Shown: in pieces, positions 1 through 8,264 of the stretch
Position numbering within the stretch: position 1 is the first letter of the stretch
Layout: every line of letters starts with the position of its first letter
NCBI RefSeq assembly: GCF_003076455.1
Contig: NZ_CP020918.1
Location: 62,001-126,000, forward strand
DNA from: Flavobacterium faecale
Lineage (GTDB): Bacteria; Bacteroidota; Bacteroidia; Flavobacteriales; Flavobacteriaceae
Direction: 5' to 3'
Length of the DNA: 64,000 nucleotides
Notes under the pieces: generated by a model
Told to the model about the DNA's origin: nothing
Seen by the model: only the letters and a program-made list of their open reading frames with translations
Database searches by the model: none
Position numbers and translations under genes: made by a program

Positions 1-877
1 CAACAGTTGAAGCAACGGTAGGTTGTTTGTATTCGAAAAATTTGTTTTCGTAATTGAATTGGTGATTGATATAGAGGTTATTGGCTCCTTTTTTGGGATT
101 TACCTGAAAACTATGATCAACGAAAAGGCGTTTTCCTTTCAGAAAAGTTTCGGCATCAGTCAAATACACTTCTAAACTTTGCTTGACACTAAAATTAGGG
201 TCATTACTCTCAAAATCAGAAATGGTTGTGATTCCGCCATTTTCTTCATTCAAAATATCTTGGGATACGAAATGTCCGTTGGCAATATAACGTCCATTTT
301 TACTGCTGTAACTACCTGTAAATCTAAAGTGACCAGAATTGGCAAATTGATTGATGTATTTACCCTCGGAGCGAATACCCTTGTACGCCAACGAAAAGTT
401 GAGTCTTGGATGAATATTTAAACTAAAATAAGAATCGACCAATTGACCTTTACCAATAATCGATTTAAAAAACAACTCGGTCACAGGTGTAGCTACAGAG
501 GCGTAGCGAACCTGCCCTGCCTCAATAAAACTAAAATGTTTCCCCTTTAAACCCATTGAAGGATAGGGCGAAAAGTCATTTAAACTATATTGCAGCGTAT
601 TGTACGGCTGACCCTCATTTGAAAACGCCAAAAGACCAAAGGTATCTCTGCGCAAATAATTGTGGCTGTACTCTTTTTGAATCGTTAGTGAGGTATCGAT
701 ATAAGTGGTATCTCTATCTATAGAAATAAAGCGATACATATCTACAGTAGCTATTTTGGTACTATCTTTTGGGTCTGCCTCTTCTGTTCTTAGGCTCTTT
801 CTGGGAGCTTCTTCTTTTGGTTTTTGTTGAGCGAACAACAAACTAGGTAATAAGCATAAAAAAAAGAGTATTCTCAT
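1..877 (-). CDS. Putative porin (N-terminal part, runs off the window)
   Basis: The reading frame starts at the ATG at 877 and stays open to base 1, so the C-terminal part lies outside the window. The product begins with a signal peptide (MRILFFLCLLPSLLFAQQ), followed by a Lys/Glu-rich stretch and then alternating aromatic/polar residues with repeated asparagine and tyrosine, as in outer-membrane beta-barrels. Residues such as the YSHNYLRRDTFG region and the FSPYPSMGLKG region match what I recall of the Bacteroidota 'putative porin' family, which commonly sits beside rnhB. Substrate unknown. It is divergent from rnhB, with a TACCTTTG -7 box at 930-923. Confidence 0.75.
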   Translation of the reverse strand, partial: MRILFFLCLLPSLLFAQQKPKEEAPRKSLRTEEADPKDSTKIATVDMYRFISIDRDTTYIDTSLTIQKEYSHNYLRRDTFGLLAFSNEGQPYNTLQYSLNDFSPYPSMGLKGKHFSFIEAGQVRYASVATPVTELFFKSIIGKGQLVDSYFSLNIHPRLNFSLAYKGIRSEGKYINQFANSGHFRFTGSYSSKNGRYIANGHFVSQDILNEENGGITTISDFESNDPNFSVKQSLEVYLTDAETFLKGKRLFVDHSFQVNPKKGANNLYINHQFNYENKFFEYKQPTVASTV

Positions 878-922
878 TGGGACAACTGATTAGGCAATTT
901 TTGAACTAACGTTTAATTGAGG

Positions 923-930
923 CAAAGGTA
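923..930 (-). promoter_or_regulatory. Bacteroidota -7 box of the porin gene
   Basis: TACCTTTG on the minus strand fits the TAnnTTTG consensus. No good TTG is seen at the usual distance upstream, only a T-run. Confidence 0.4.
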
Positions 931-1128
931 ATCGATAAAAAGCTATAAAAAAATAGCAAGTATTACTTAGTTATTATCCATCAAAAGGAATGGCTACAGA
1001 TAGCATTAGTAATCTTTCAAACCTTTTTTTGAAACGGAATATAGCACATGCACAGTTTAGCAAATCTCCACAAACAGACCGAATAGATGGTAACGCAGTT
1101 CAAACTACTATTATTGTTCGGCATCAAA

Positions 1129-1160
1129 TTGCAGATTATCCAAAAAAATTACAATCTTTG
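1129..1160 (+). promoter_or_regulatory. Promoter of rnhB
   Basis: TTG, 21 nt, AATCTTTG. The -7 box differs from TAnnTTTG only in its first base, and the spacing is normal for Bacteroidota promoters. Confidence 0.4.
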
Positions 1161-1179
1161 TTTTCTAAAAATATTTTTC

Positions 1180-1839
1180 ATGCTCGAAAGACAATTCTCT
1201 ACCTTTATATTGGAAGCTGGAACCGATGAAGCTGGTCGTGGTTGCTTGGCTGGACCTGTTACGGCCGCTGCAGTAATATTATCGACTGATTTTGACAATG
1301 ACCTACTTAACGACAGTAAACAGTTATCTGAAAAAGTTCGAGAAATATTAAAACCCATAATCGAAAGTCAAGCCGTGGCATATGCCGTTACGCACTTGTA
1401 CCCAAAAGAGATTGACGAAATAAACATTTTGAATAGTTCCATGAAAGCGATGCAAGAGTGTGTTTTAAAACTCAACACTGTTCCTGAATACATCATCGTT
1501 GATGGTAACAGGGCCTTAAATGCTAAGCTTGGTTTGAAAAGCAAGTCAGGCAAAAAATTTACTAAAGCTGAAATTGTAGTGTTACAATCGATTCCGAATC
1601 AAAGCATCGTAAAAGGAGACTCTAAATATTTGAGTATTGCTGCGGCTTCTGTTTTGGCAAAGACGGAACGCGATGCGTACATGAACAAAATTCATGAGGA
1701 ATTCCCGATGTACAATTGGAAGAAAAACAAGGGCTATCCTACCAAAGAGCATCGAGCTGCCATAAAAAAATATGGCCCTACAAAATACCATCGAATGAGT
1801 TTCAAACTACTGCCGGATCAATTGGTGCTCGAACTGTAA
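1180..1839 (+). CDS. rnhB: Ribonuclease HII
   Basis: RNase HII (219 aa) cleaves RNA of RNA/DNA hybrids and single ribonucleotides in DNA, in the cytoplasm. The N-terminal motif [16 protein letters not shown] holds the first two catalytic acids (Asp and Glu of DEAGRG). The IIVDGN region, the [21 protein letters not shown] block and the GYPTKEH motif are the other family signatures. The ATG at 1180 is preferred over an upstream in-frame ATG at 1087 because family members begin about a dozen residues before the DEAGRG motif and the promoter at 1129-1160 lies between the two. Convergent with lipB, with a palindromic repeat directly after the stop. Confidence 0.95.
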   Translation: MLERQFSTFILEAGTDEAGRGCLAGPVTAAAVILSTDFDNDLLNDSKQLSEKVREILKPIIESQAVAYAVTHLYPKEIDEINILNSSMKAMQECVLKLNTVPEYIIVDGNRALNAKLGLKSKSGKKFTKAEIVVLQSIPNQSIVKGDSKYLSIAAASVLAKTERDAYMNKIHEEFPMYNWKKNKGYPTKEHRAAIKKYGPTKYHRMSFKLLPDQLVLEL

Positions 1840-1842
1840 TCC

Positions 1843-1875
1843 TCTCCCCAGCCCTTTCCGAAGGAAAGGGAGCCA
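1843..1875. repeat. Palindromic intergenic repeat after rnhB
   Basis: CCCTTTCC (1852-1859), gaa, GGAAAGGG (1863-1870) is a perfect 8-bp inverted repeat set in a CTCCCCAGCCC / GGGAGCC context. The layout resembles the C-rich repeats at 27881 and 27955. It starts 4 bp after the rnhB stop and may also act as a 3' mRNA structure. Confidence 0.5.
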
Positions 1876-2004
1876 AAGCATTGTGGTTAAAATTGAACTT
1901 ATTTAATTGCTAAGCACGTAAAGGAAGCGCAAAAGACACAAGGCGTTATAAACATTTTTAATTGAAGATTATTGAATATCGATTTTTGAAATACCTTACA
2001 ACGC

Positions 2005-2097
2005 CAGTTTTGAACTTTGAAATTGACTTTTGAAATTGATTTTTGAAGTTGGCTTTTGAAATTGATTTTTGAAGTTGACTTTTGAAGTTGATTATTC
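2005..2097. repeat. Degenerate tandem TTGAA(A/G)TTGA repeats
   Basis: About six imperfect copies of a 13-15 bp unit of the form TTTTGAARTTGAY lie between rnhB and lipB and run into the last codons of lipB. Relatives occur at 58630-58770 and, on the opposite strand, at 59120-59165 and 60335-60380. Slipped-strand expansion of a simple unit is the plain explanation. Confidence 0.6.
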
Positions 2098-2793
2098 AAT
2101 AATGCACTCAAATAAGGTTGCGAAGTGTTTAACGATTTTGTCTTTCACTTCTTGTTCGTCTACTTTTTCAACGCCTAGCTCTACGTTTAAAGAGGTAACT
2201 GCTTTTCCGCGGATACCACATGGGATTATGTTGTCAAAATAACCCAAATCTACATTTACGTTTAGCGCGAAGCCGTGCATGGTCACCCACCTAGAAGCGC
2301 GGACTCCCATTGCGCATATTTTGCGTGCAAAGGGCGTACCTACCCCCAACCAAACGCCGGTTTCACCATCGCTGCGACCGCATTCTAGTCCATATTCTTG
2401 AAGTGTCAAAATAATTGATTCCTCAAGTAATCGTAAATATTTATGAATATCTGTAAAGAAATTTTCTAGGTCTATTATCGGGTAACCTACAATTTGACCT
2501 GGACCATGATAGGTGATATCTCCACCACGATTGATTTTATAAAAAGTAGCTCCTTTTGCTTCTAATTGTTTTTCTGAAAGTAATAAGTTGGTTAAATCGC
2601 CACTTTTACCTAGCGTGTACACATGAGGGTGCTCGACCAACAACAAATAATTAGGTGTTGGCTCATCGCCCTCTTCTCTTCTGTTTTTGATTTTCAGATC
2701 GACAACCGCTTTGAAAAGTTCTTCTTGATACTCCCAAGCTGCTTTATAATCTAGGCTTCCTAAATCTTGAAGCTGGACATTTTTGTTTATCAT
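2092..2793 (-). CDS. lipB: Octanoyltransferase LipB
   Basis: LipB (233 aa) transfers octanoate from octanoyl-ACP to the lipoyl domains of 2-oxoacid dehydrogenases and the glycine cleavage H protein; LipA then inserts sulfur. The signature RGGDITYHGPGQ is at residues 89-100. The catalytic pair is visible as K158 (in ARKICAMGVR) and C192 (in IIPCGI), with the MHGFALNV segment between them. Length is normal. Its ATG shares one base with the TAA stop of the upstream lipoprotein gene (TAATG), so the two are probably translationally coupled, although the lipoprotein has no known role in lipoylation. Confidence 0.95.
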   Translation of the reverse strand: MINKNVQLQDLGSLDYKAAWEYQEELFKAVVDLKIKNRREEGDEPTPNYLLLVEHPHVYTLGKSGDLTNLLLSEKQLEAKGATFYKINRGGDITYHGPGQIVGYPIIDLENFFTDIHKYLRLLEESIILTLQEYGLECGRSDGETGVWLGVGTPFARKICAMGVRASRWVTMHGFALNVNVDLGYFDNIIPCGIRGKAVTSLNVELGVEKVDEQEVKDKIVKHFATLFECIIE

Positions 2794-3551
2794 TATTCAA
2801 ATACTACATTAAGATTTAGTTTTTCGGGATTCTCCATGTACTCTGCAAATGGGTAACGCACCGTTATCGTTTTTCTATCACCACTAAAAAGGGCATCTGG
2901 ATTTGAAACTGATTTTACAGGCTTCGGAAAATGATATTTTAAGGTATAACTCGAAGAGGCAAAAAGCATTTTTGACATTCCGGTAGAGTCTTTGGCTACT
3001 TGATTTTCCTTTACCATTTCTACATTTCGGTTAAATGTTTTTCCGTCATATGAAAAACTTAATTTGGAATTATTATCTCCAAAACTTCCGCCAAAAGGGC
3101 TTTTATCTGTGCTGCTTGATTTTGTTTTCTTTAAATCTTTCAAAACGGAAAAGCCTTCCATTAAATTCTGAAGTTCAGCTATTTTCGAAAAAGGAGAATT
3201 CATAGCAATTAAAAATTCCTGCTTATCGGGATCCATTTTCATGTGCAAAACTGTATTTTCCATACGTTTTAGGGCAGCTTGCTCCTCAGTACTTAAGTTT
3301 GCTATACTGTCTTTTTTGCTTTCGAAAATAGATTTAAAAGTAATGGTAGAATCTAGCACTTTCTGATTCTCTTTCATCCCCATCTTTTCACCAATCTTAC
3401 CACCACCCATTGCCAAGAGCCCAGAAGCATCAACTTCAAGAGCAAATTCACCAGATCCATTCTCTTGAATATCAATGGTTTCAACAAAATTACAAGAAAC
3501 TAAAAGGAAGATAGAAAAAAGCAGTACGGTCTTTTGAAAAAAATATTGCAT
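2793..3551 (-). CDS. Lipoprotein of unknown function, paralog A
   Basis: An exported lipoprotein of 252 aa. The start chosen is the ATG at 3551, which gives a clean signal peptide ending in the lipobox LLVSC; an upstream in-frame ATG at 3596 would put 15 extra residues before it. After the acylated Cys comes the ETIDIQENGSG strand, then a mostly helical, charged middle, and a C-terminal segment with SGDRKTITVRYPF and NVVFE. The same N- and C-terminal blocks occur in the next gene upstream (3680-4414), so the two are tandem duplicates. I recall no function for the family. The gene overlaps lipB by one base. Confidence 0.8.
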   Translation of the reverse strand: MQYFFQKTVLLFSIFLLVSCNFVETIDIQENGSGEFALEVDASGLLAMGGGKIGEKMGMKENQKVLDSTITFKSIFESKKDSIANLSTEEQAALKRMENTVLHMKMDPDKQEFLIAMNSPFSKIAELQNLMEGFSVLKDLKKTKSSSTDKSPFGGSFGDNNSKLSFSYDGKTFNRNVEMVKENQVAKDSTGMSKMLFASSSYTLKYHFPKPVKSVSNPDALFSGDRKTITVRYPFAEYMENPEKLNLNVVFE

Positions 3552-3679
3552 AGAAAGTTTTTTTTTCAAAGATACAAACTTTAAATAACTATCCATATTT
3601 GAGCAGCATTCTAACTAATTCGATTTACAAGTTTTACAAATGCTAAAAAAACCATTTCTAAATTTTCACCCTCCTTTTA

Positions 3680-4414
3680 TCATTCGAAAATAACTTCAAG
3701 AGCGGTGATTTCAGGATTTTGTAAACAATCTGTTAGTACATATTGTATTTGGAATGATTTACGATCGGGACTTATTTTAGCATTATTATTAGAAACTGAC
3801 TTTATTTTTCGAAAAAAATGATACTTTAACGTGTAATCTTGAACCACTTTAAAATTGACATATTGCTTTTTTAACTCATTAAACTTTTCAACTTCACGCT
3901 TTAGTCCTTCTTGATCTGTGATAGTTACAATCCTCTTGAAGCGATCAGATGTTAGGGAATATTGAATGGTGAAATAATGTTCCTCAGCGGTCAATGCATA
4001 GTTATTAGCCAAATCATCTGCATAATCTTCTGTTTTATACAAATCTGGAACTTCTTCTACCTTTTGAAAGGATTGTGAAAGTGTTGTTCGAAATTCTTTT
4101 TCAAAAGAGCTTTGTTTGACATGTACTTGAACCTCCTTAAACTTAGAAAACAATTGTTGTTCAACGGGAGTATATTTATCAAAATTACCTTTATACTTCG
4201 AAATGTAATCTAAGAACACATAAGAGGTATCTTTAAACTTGGTTTCTTTCGAATAATTTTCACCAGCCAAAGTCATATAACTGTATTCATCTCGAAGTTG
4301 TTCTACTTCAATTGTACCGCTACCATCTTCGTTAATAGAAATAGTTTCGGTCACATGGCAGCTACAAGCCACTATTGATAAGACCAAATACGTTAGTCGT
4401 TTTATAAAGATCAT
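3680..4414 (-). CDS. Lipoprotein of unknown function, paralog B
   Basis: A 244-aa predicted lipoprotein: hydrophobic N-terminus with the lipobox-like VACSC, then HVTETISINEDGSG, which aligns with the mature start of paralog A, and a C-terminus (SPDRKSFQIQY, LEVIFE) that aligns with A's. The middle is divergent and rich in Lys, Glu and Tyr. The gene lies 128 bp upstream of paralog A in the same direction. The conserved beta-strand blocks at both ends with a variable helical middle suggest a small domain anchored in the outer membrane, but no activity can be named. Confidence 0.75.
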   Translation of the reverse strand: MIFIKRLTYLVLSIVACSCHVTETISINEDGSGTIEVEQLRDEYSYMTLAGENYSKETKFKDTSYVFLDYISKYKGNFDKYTPVEQQLFSKFKEVQVHVKQSSFEKEFRTTLSQSFQKVEEVPDLYKTEDYADDLANNYALTAEEHYFTIQYSLTSDRFKRIVTITDQEGLKREVEKFNELKKQYVNFKVVQDYTLKYHFFRKIKSVSNNNAKISPDRKSFQIQYVLTDCLQNPEITALEVIFE

Positions 4415-4498
4415 TGCTATTTAAATAAATGAATATAATAATATACCTATAATGATAATCAAAATAGTATTTGGTTTGCATTAAACCCAAAAGTTTAT

Positions 4499-5161
4499 TT
4501 AGTCTTCTTTTTTCAAAACTTCAATATCCTCTACAATTCGATCCATCTCGAATGCTAGCGTACCATTGTACACGCCACGTATACGACGTTTACCATCTAC
4601 TAAGATAAAATTTTCGGTATGTAGAAAATCGTTTAATTTACCATAAAAACCAATGGAATCACCTGCAAAATATTGTTTTTTGGCTAAGCTATATAAGGCA
4701 GCTTTATCACCTGTGAGCAAATGCCACTTGCCCGAAACACACCCTTTTTGGATGGCATATTCTTTTAACTTGGCAACATTATCTATTTCTGGAGTTACGG
4801 AGTGAGATAGCAAAAGAATTTCAGGGTCATTGGCAAATTTATTTTGAAGAATTTTCATGTTGTCCGTCATTCTTGGGCAAATGCTTCCGCAGCTGGTAAA
4901 CATAAAATTGGCTACATAAATTTTTCCTTCAACTGTCTTTTCGGTAATTTTTTGACCGTCTTGATTGGTAAAACTAAACGACGGAATAGTATGAATTTTG
5001 TTGTAAAAAGGACTTTTGGGGGTGATCCATTCCGGTGTGAACTCAGGGGAATTATAAAAAGGCATTCCCTCCTCTTCTTCTTCGGTGATTTGCTTGCAAG
5101 CACTAGTCAATCCTATGATGACCAAAAGTAAAAACACATTATATCTTAGGGACTTTTTCAT
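4499..5161 (-). CDS. SCO1/SenC family copper chaperone lipoprotein
   Basis: A 220-aa thioredoxin-fold protein of the SCO family, which delivers copper to cytochrome oxidase CuA or acts as a periplasmic redox protein. It has an N-terminal lipoprotein signal (LTSAC). The copper-binding CxxxC is at C91 and C95 in TSCGSICPRMT, and the third ligand is H181 in DFLHTENFILVD, so all three metal ligands are present. Its start overlaps the end of the MORN-repeat gene by 23 bp, so the two are coupled. A YHYH lipoprotein gene lies upstream in the same direction, and a copper or redox role for the cluster is likely. Confidence 0.9.
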   Translation of the reverse strand: MKKSLRYNVFLLLVIIGLTSACKQITEEEEEGMPFYNSPEFTPEWITPKSPFYNKIHTIPSFSFTNQDGQKITEKTVEGKIYVANFMFTSCGSICPRMTDNMKILQNKFANDPEILLLSHSVTPEIDNVAKLKEYAIQKGCVSGKWHLLTGDKAALYSLAKKQYFAGDSIGFYGKLNDFLHTENFILVDGKRRIRGVYNGTLAFEMDRIVEDIEVLKKED

Positions 5162-5744
5162 TTGGATTTTTACATAATTTAATTCCGATTAAACCGTATT
5201 TCTTACCTTTTTTGATCACATAATTGGCTCTAACACTTCCGTCTTGATACCATAACCGTTCCGATCCCTCTTCATGACCTTGCTCATAATGAAATTTTTT
5301 GAACAATTGTCCTGTTTCATACCATTCTAGAACAGTACCGTTGTATTCATCATTATAAAACTCATAATTGTATTTAGTACTTCCATTCGACCACCAACCC
5401 AAGTGTTTGCCCTCTTTTTTATTCGAAACATACAACCGCTGCTCTGCTAGTCGTCCGTTGGGGTACCATTGTTTCTGAACCCCTTCGAGCATGCCAAACA
5501 AGTAACTTTTGACAAATGCAGTGTCTTTTGAAGGATACAGCATATATTGCTTTCCCGAATACTTACTGTTTTTCAGGTATAAGGTATCTTGTTTGAAATT
5601 AAATTCCTCGTCTGTAGCAAGCGTGTAAAGTGCTGGTGTTTTTTGAGGATTTCTTTCGACTATAAGAACCTCTTTTTGCTGGCAGGACTGAACAAGCACA
5701 AGACTACAACAAAAGAAAAGTAAGTTAAGAATGATTTGATACAT
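5139..5744 (-). CDS. MORN-repeat (YwqK-like) lipoprotein
   Basis: A 201-aa lipoprotein (lipobox LVQSC) with four or five MORN-type repeats. Recognisable units are GVQKQWYPNGRLAEQRLY, GKHLGWWSNGSTKYNYEF, GTVLEWYETGQLFKKFHY and GSERLWYQDGSVRANYVI, each about 23 residues with the pattern G-x-x-x-x-W-Y-x-x-G. Automated annotation often calls such proteins 'toxin-antitoxin YwqK family antitoxin', which there is no evidence for here: no toxin gene is adjacent and the protein is exported. It overlaps the SCO gene by 23 bp and follows the YHYH gene by 58 bp, and this trio recurs in Bacteroidota as far as I recall. Confidence 0.8.
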   Translation of the reverse strand: MYQIILNLLFFCCSLVLVQSCQQKEVLIVERNPQKTPALYTLATDEEFNFKQDTLYLKNSKYSGKQYMLYPSKDTAFVKSYLFGMLEGVQKQWYPNGRLAEQRLYVSNKKEGKHLGWWSNGSTKYNYEFYNDEYNGTVLEWYETGQLFKKFHYEQGHEEGSERLWYQDGSVRANYVIKKGKKYGLIGIKLCKNPNEKVPKI

Positions 5745-5802
5745 AGGATCAAATTGGAAAAATTAAAAATTGAGCAGTATTTATAGTAATTGCAATATGA
5801 GA

Positions 5803-6555
5803 CTAGTTAGAAACCGTTCCTGCTGTACCATAAAATCCGCTACCGTTGATGTACGGATCTGTATTTGTAACATGATAATGATAAATTCCGTTTGGATAAT
5901 CTGCTGTTACTCCAACATGACCATGATAAGCATCCAGTCCCGAAACGGCAAGTCCTTTTTCTTCAGGTCCGTAAACCGGAAAACCGTCTAGTAAAAAACC
6001 CATCAACGCTTCTTTGCCTTTACTTTGGGTCAAATAGGTTGGTTCTACATGATAATGATATATTCCAGTAGCTTGTGGATGCCCCCAATATTGATCAAAA
6101 GATGTAATTTCATTTGTCAATGGTTGATTGGGGCCTGCATATTGGTTGAAAAAAGGGACACCGTTTACTGCTACACCAATCGCCCCCAAAGGTGTTGAAG
6201 CATGTGTCGAAGCCATAACGGGATGTAACGGAATCTTATACACAAAAGCTAAAGAGCTATTGATCGTATTTGGATTTTTTTTGAAGGTTGTATTCCCAAA
6301 TGTAGTCCCACTAAAGGCTTCATATTTTGCATTTGTAGTTGCATAATATACGCTCTTATGATCAGGTTGTCCATTGGATTTGATGGTGATAAAAGTACCA
6401 TCTGACGTAATACTGGTCGCTCCATATATTTTTTTGTAAACATCAGGAATAGCATTTGTATCTATGCTTGCATTTGGAGTATCTGAATTACTACAATTAA
6501 GTAGTAATAACCCAGTAACTATTGGTACGATGGTTAAAAGTGATTTTATTCTCAT
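5803..6555 (-). CDS. YHYH domain lipoprotein
   Basis: A 250-aa predicted lipoprotein (LLLLNC, C21). Two copies of the GIYHYHV motif (YHYH at 166-169 and 225-228), together with WGHP, YHGHVG and the GFLLDGFPVYGP block, define the YHYH family, whose biochemical role is not established; the many clustered histidines make metal binding plausible. It is the first of three same-strand lipoprotein genes (YHYH, MORN, SCO). The 92-bp gap to the Spy-like gene upstream allows either read-through from the sigma-factor module or its own promoter. Confidence 0.85.
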   Translation of the reverse strand: MRIKSLLTIVPIVTGLLLLNCSNSDTPNASIDTNAIPDVYKKIYGATSITSDGTFITIKSNGQPDHKSVYYATTNAKYEAFSGTTFGNTTFKKNPNTINSSLAFVYKIPLHPVMASTHASTPLGAIGVAVNGVPFFNQYAGPNQPLTNEITSFDQYWGHPQATGIYHYHVEPTYLTQSKGKEALMGFLLDGFPVYGPEEKGLAVSGLDAYHGHVGVTADYPNGIYHYHVTNTDPYINGSGFYGTAGTVSN

Positions 6556-6646
6556 GGCGCAAAAATGGTTTTATTTGTTAATGAATTACTTTGACGAATA
6601 AACAATGCAAACTCATGCGCAACAAAAACATTTTTTACTAAAAAAA

Positions 6647-7132
6647 TTAGTTCACCTTGCTACGATCTTCTTGGTGCATCATTCTACGGCGAGCAAACAT
6701 CTCACCTAATTCTTTTACAAGTGCCTTGAATTTTTCTTGCTGTTCTGGCGTTTTACACAAAGATTTCATTTTTCTAAAATGCTCAAAGTGAGCATTTTCA
6801 ATTACTTTTTGATTTTCTGCCAATACAGTAATCAGGCTATCTTTTGCCCTTTCGTTAACTTCGGGTTGCGTTAATTGAGAAAACAAACTTTCCTTGGTGT
6901 TTTTTTGGACTTGGTCCAAGCTATCAATTTTTGCTTTATGAATTTTTACTGCGGCCTCAAATTGTACTTGCTGCTGGGCATCAAAATCAAGTTTTTTGAT
7001 AATCATAGCACGCATTCCACCTCTAGAGTTGCTAAACCCTCTAGACTTCATAACCTTCATAAATACGATCAACCCTATATTCAAAAGTACGAGGGCAATA
7101 ACAGCAACTATTAGTATTTTTACTTTGTTCAT
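6647..7132 (-). CDS. Membrane-anchored Spy/CnrX-like periplasmic protein
   Basis: A 161-aa protein with one N-terminal membrane segment (residues 5-26) and a long, mostly helical, charged periplasmic part. The LDFDAQQQVQFEAAVKIHKAKID and CKTPEQQEKFKALVKELGEMF segments have the spacing of the LTxxQ motifs in Spy, CpxP and the heavy-metal sensor CnrX/ZraP. It follows the small membrane protein by 3 bp and the sigma factor further upstream, the arrangement of ECF sigma / anti-sigma / periplasmic sensor modules. I infer a stress or metal sensor or chaperone role. It could simply be one more Spy-like chaperone. Confidence 0.7.
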   Translation of the reverse strand: MNKVKILIVAVIALVLLNIGLIVFMKVMKSRGFSNSRGGMRAMIIKKLDFDAQQQVQFEAAVKIHKAKIDSLDQVQKNTKESLFSQLTQPEVNERAKDSLITVLAENQKVIENAHFEHFRKMKSLCKTPEQQEKFKALVKELGEMFARRRMMHQEDRSKVN

Positions 7133-7135
7133 AAT

Positions 7136-7411
7136 TTATCTAAAATAAAATTGATTCGAATCCGACACAGAAGCCACTAGAGCAGTTTCTTCAATTTCAT
7201 GCTCTACTTGAAGATCACTATAAATTACCTTAATATTGATCGATGCCAAAATCACGATTGAAGCAGCTGCAAGCCACAGCACTTCTTTACGAACTTTTTT
7301 CTTCGCGTTTAGCTTTTGTTGAATTTGAAAATACAAACCATCTGCAGGTGCAACTTCAACGATCTGGTTCGCCGTATCCATTACCTCCTCTATCCATTTA
7401 TCTTTTTCCAT
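7136..7411 (-). CDS. Small membrane protein, probable anti-sigma factor
   Basis: A 91-aa protein: an N-terminal cytoplasmic helix (MEKDKWIEEVMDTANQI), a short linker, one membrane helix at about 44-62 (VLWLAAASIVILASI) and about 25 periplasmic residues. The size, topology and position directly downstream of an ECF sigma gene fit a minimal anti-sigma factor; it has no zinc-binding HxxxCxxC motif, so it is not of the ZAS type. It is 3 bp from the Spy-like gene. No family name is recalled; the function is inferred from context. Confidence 0.6.
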   Translation of the reverse strand: MEKDKWIEEVMDTANQIVEVAPADGLYFQIQQKLNAKKKVRKEVLWLAAASIVILASINIKVIYSDLQVEHEIEETALVASVSDSNQFYFR

Positions 7412-7519
7412 TTTCCTAAAATTTCATTTTCATTAATCGTTCTTTCCTTTCGGTTTCTTCTTTTCTGTGTCTTTCTAAGTCACTTTGAAGTCCCCTTATC
7501 TATTAGACTATTTTTATAT

Positions 7520-8065
7520 TTATTTCTTGCGGTACTCATCAAATTTATTTCCTAATTTTTTCTTGAGGTTTTCTTTTGCTCGAAAAAGCAAGGACTCCAC
7601 AGCCGAAACTGTTATCTCCATTATCACCGAAATTTCAGGATTAGTCAAGCCATCAATTTTAGATAAGATAAAAGCTGTTTTTTGTTTTTCGACTAGTTCA
7701 TTAATCACTTCAAAAAGTAATTTGGATTTTTCTTTGTTTTCTAATAAAATTCCGGGGTGTTCAAAATTAGAAATATTTTGAATCTCATATTCGTTATCCG
7801 ATCGTTTCCCAAAAATAAAGAAACGTTTTTGACTTTTTTTATGCTTTAAAAAATCCAAACTTTTATTTATTGCAATACGATATATCCAAGTTTTTAAACT
7901 CGACTGACTTTTAAAAGTGCCTATTGATTGATGCAATTGTACAAAAACATCTTGAGTAATTTCTTCGGCATCTTCAACATTTTGCACATAACTAAGCGCC
8001 ACGTTGTACACGAGAGACTTGTATTGTTTGTACATATCTTGAAAACTTGGGGCGTCAAAACTCAT
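7520..8065 (-). CDS. RNA polymerase ECF sigma-70 factor
   Basis: A 181-aa group 4 sigma factor. Region 2 is at about residues 10-80, with DAEEITQDVFVQLHQ (core-binding helix) and SLKTWIYRIAINKSLDFLKH (-10 recognition). Region 4 covers about 125-175, with a helix-turn-helix in GLTNPEISVIMEITVSAVESLLFRAKENL. The 40-residue linker is Lys-rich. A promoter with TATATTTG at 8105-8098 precedes it by 32 nt. It is followed by the small membrane protein and the Spy-like protein, so it is probably released by an envelope signal and may control the YHYH-MORN-SCO genes downstream. Confidence 0.92.
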   Translation of the reverse strand: MSFDAPSFQDMYKQYKSLVYNVALSYVQNVEDAEEITQDVFVQLHQSIGTFKSQSSLKTWIYRIAINKSLDFLKHKKSQKRFFIFGKRSDNEYEIQNISNFEHPGILLENKEKSKLLFEVINELVEKQKTAFILSKIDGLTNPEISVIMEITVSAVESLLFRAKENLKKKLGNKFDEYRKK

Positions 8066-8097
8066 TTTGATCTGTAGTAATTGTATTTTATAAAAAT

Positions 8098-8131
8098 CAA
8101 ATATAATCGAAAATTAATAAACAATAGCAAC
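8098..8131 (-). promoter_or_regulatory. Promoter of the ECF sigma operon
   Basis: On the minus strand: TTG, 22 nt, TATATTTG (8105-8098), 32 nt before the ATG. A housekeeping-type Bacteroidota promoter. Confidence 0.5.
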
Positions 8132-8162
8132 AAAAGCATGATGCAACATTGAGAATAAAACA

Positions 8163-8193
8163 AAAAAGCCAGAAGAAATTCTCCTGGCTTTTG
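8163..8193 (-). terminator. Terminator of the leucine-rich-repeat gene
   Basis: AAAAGCCAG (8164-8172) and CTGGCTTTT (8184-8192) form a 9-bp stem with an 11-nt loop and a T-run in the minus direction, about 70 bp after the stop of the 8265-10007 gene. Confidence 0.7.
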
Positions 8194-8264
8194 ATATCTC
8201 ATTATTCTTTTTGTTTTCTAAAAAAAAAATCTAAACGAATGATTTTAGAATAATTGATTCGAAA

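Larger units (their letters stand above)
878..1179. other. Divergent promoter region between porin and rnhB
   Basis: This 302-bp spacer holds no convincing gene. Two promoter-like signals face outward: TACCTTTG on the minus strand at 930-923 (46 nt before the porin ATG), and on the plus strand TTG at 1129-1131, 21 nt, AATCTTTG at 1153-1160 (19 nt before the rnhB ATG). Confidence 0.5.

Noticed and set aside
990..1229. Open frame of about 79 codons upstream of rnhB
   Set aside because: It runs through the rnhB promoter and into the rnhB gene in another frame and has no protein-like pattern.
2005..2097. CRISPR-like array
   Set aside because: Units are 13-15 bp, degenerate and without spacers; no cas genes in the window.
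5139..5744. YwqK-type antitoxin of a toxin-antitoxin pair
   Set aside because: The protein is a lipoprotein with MORN repeats, and its neighbours are a SCO protein and a YHYH protein, not a toxin.
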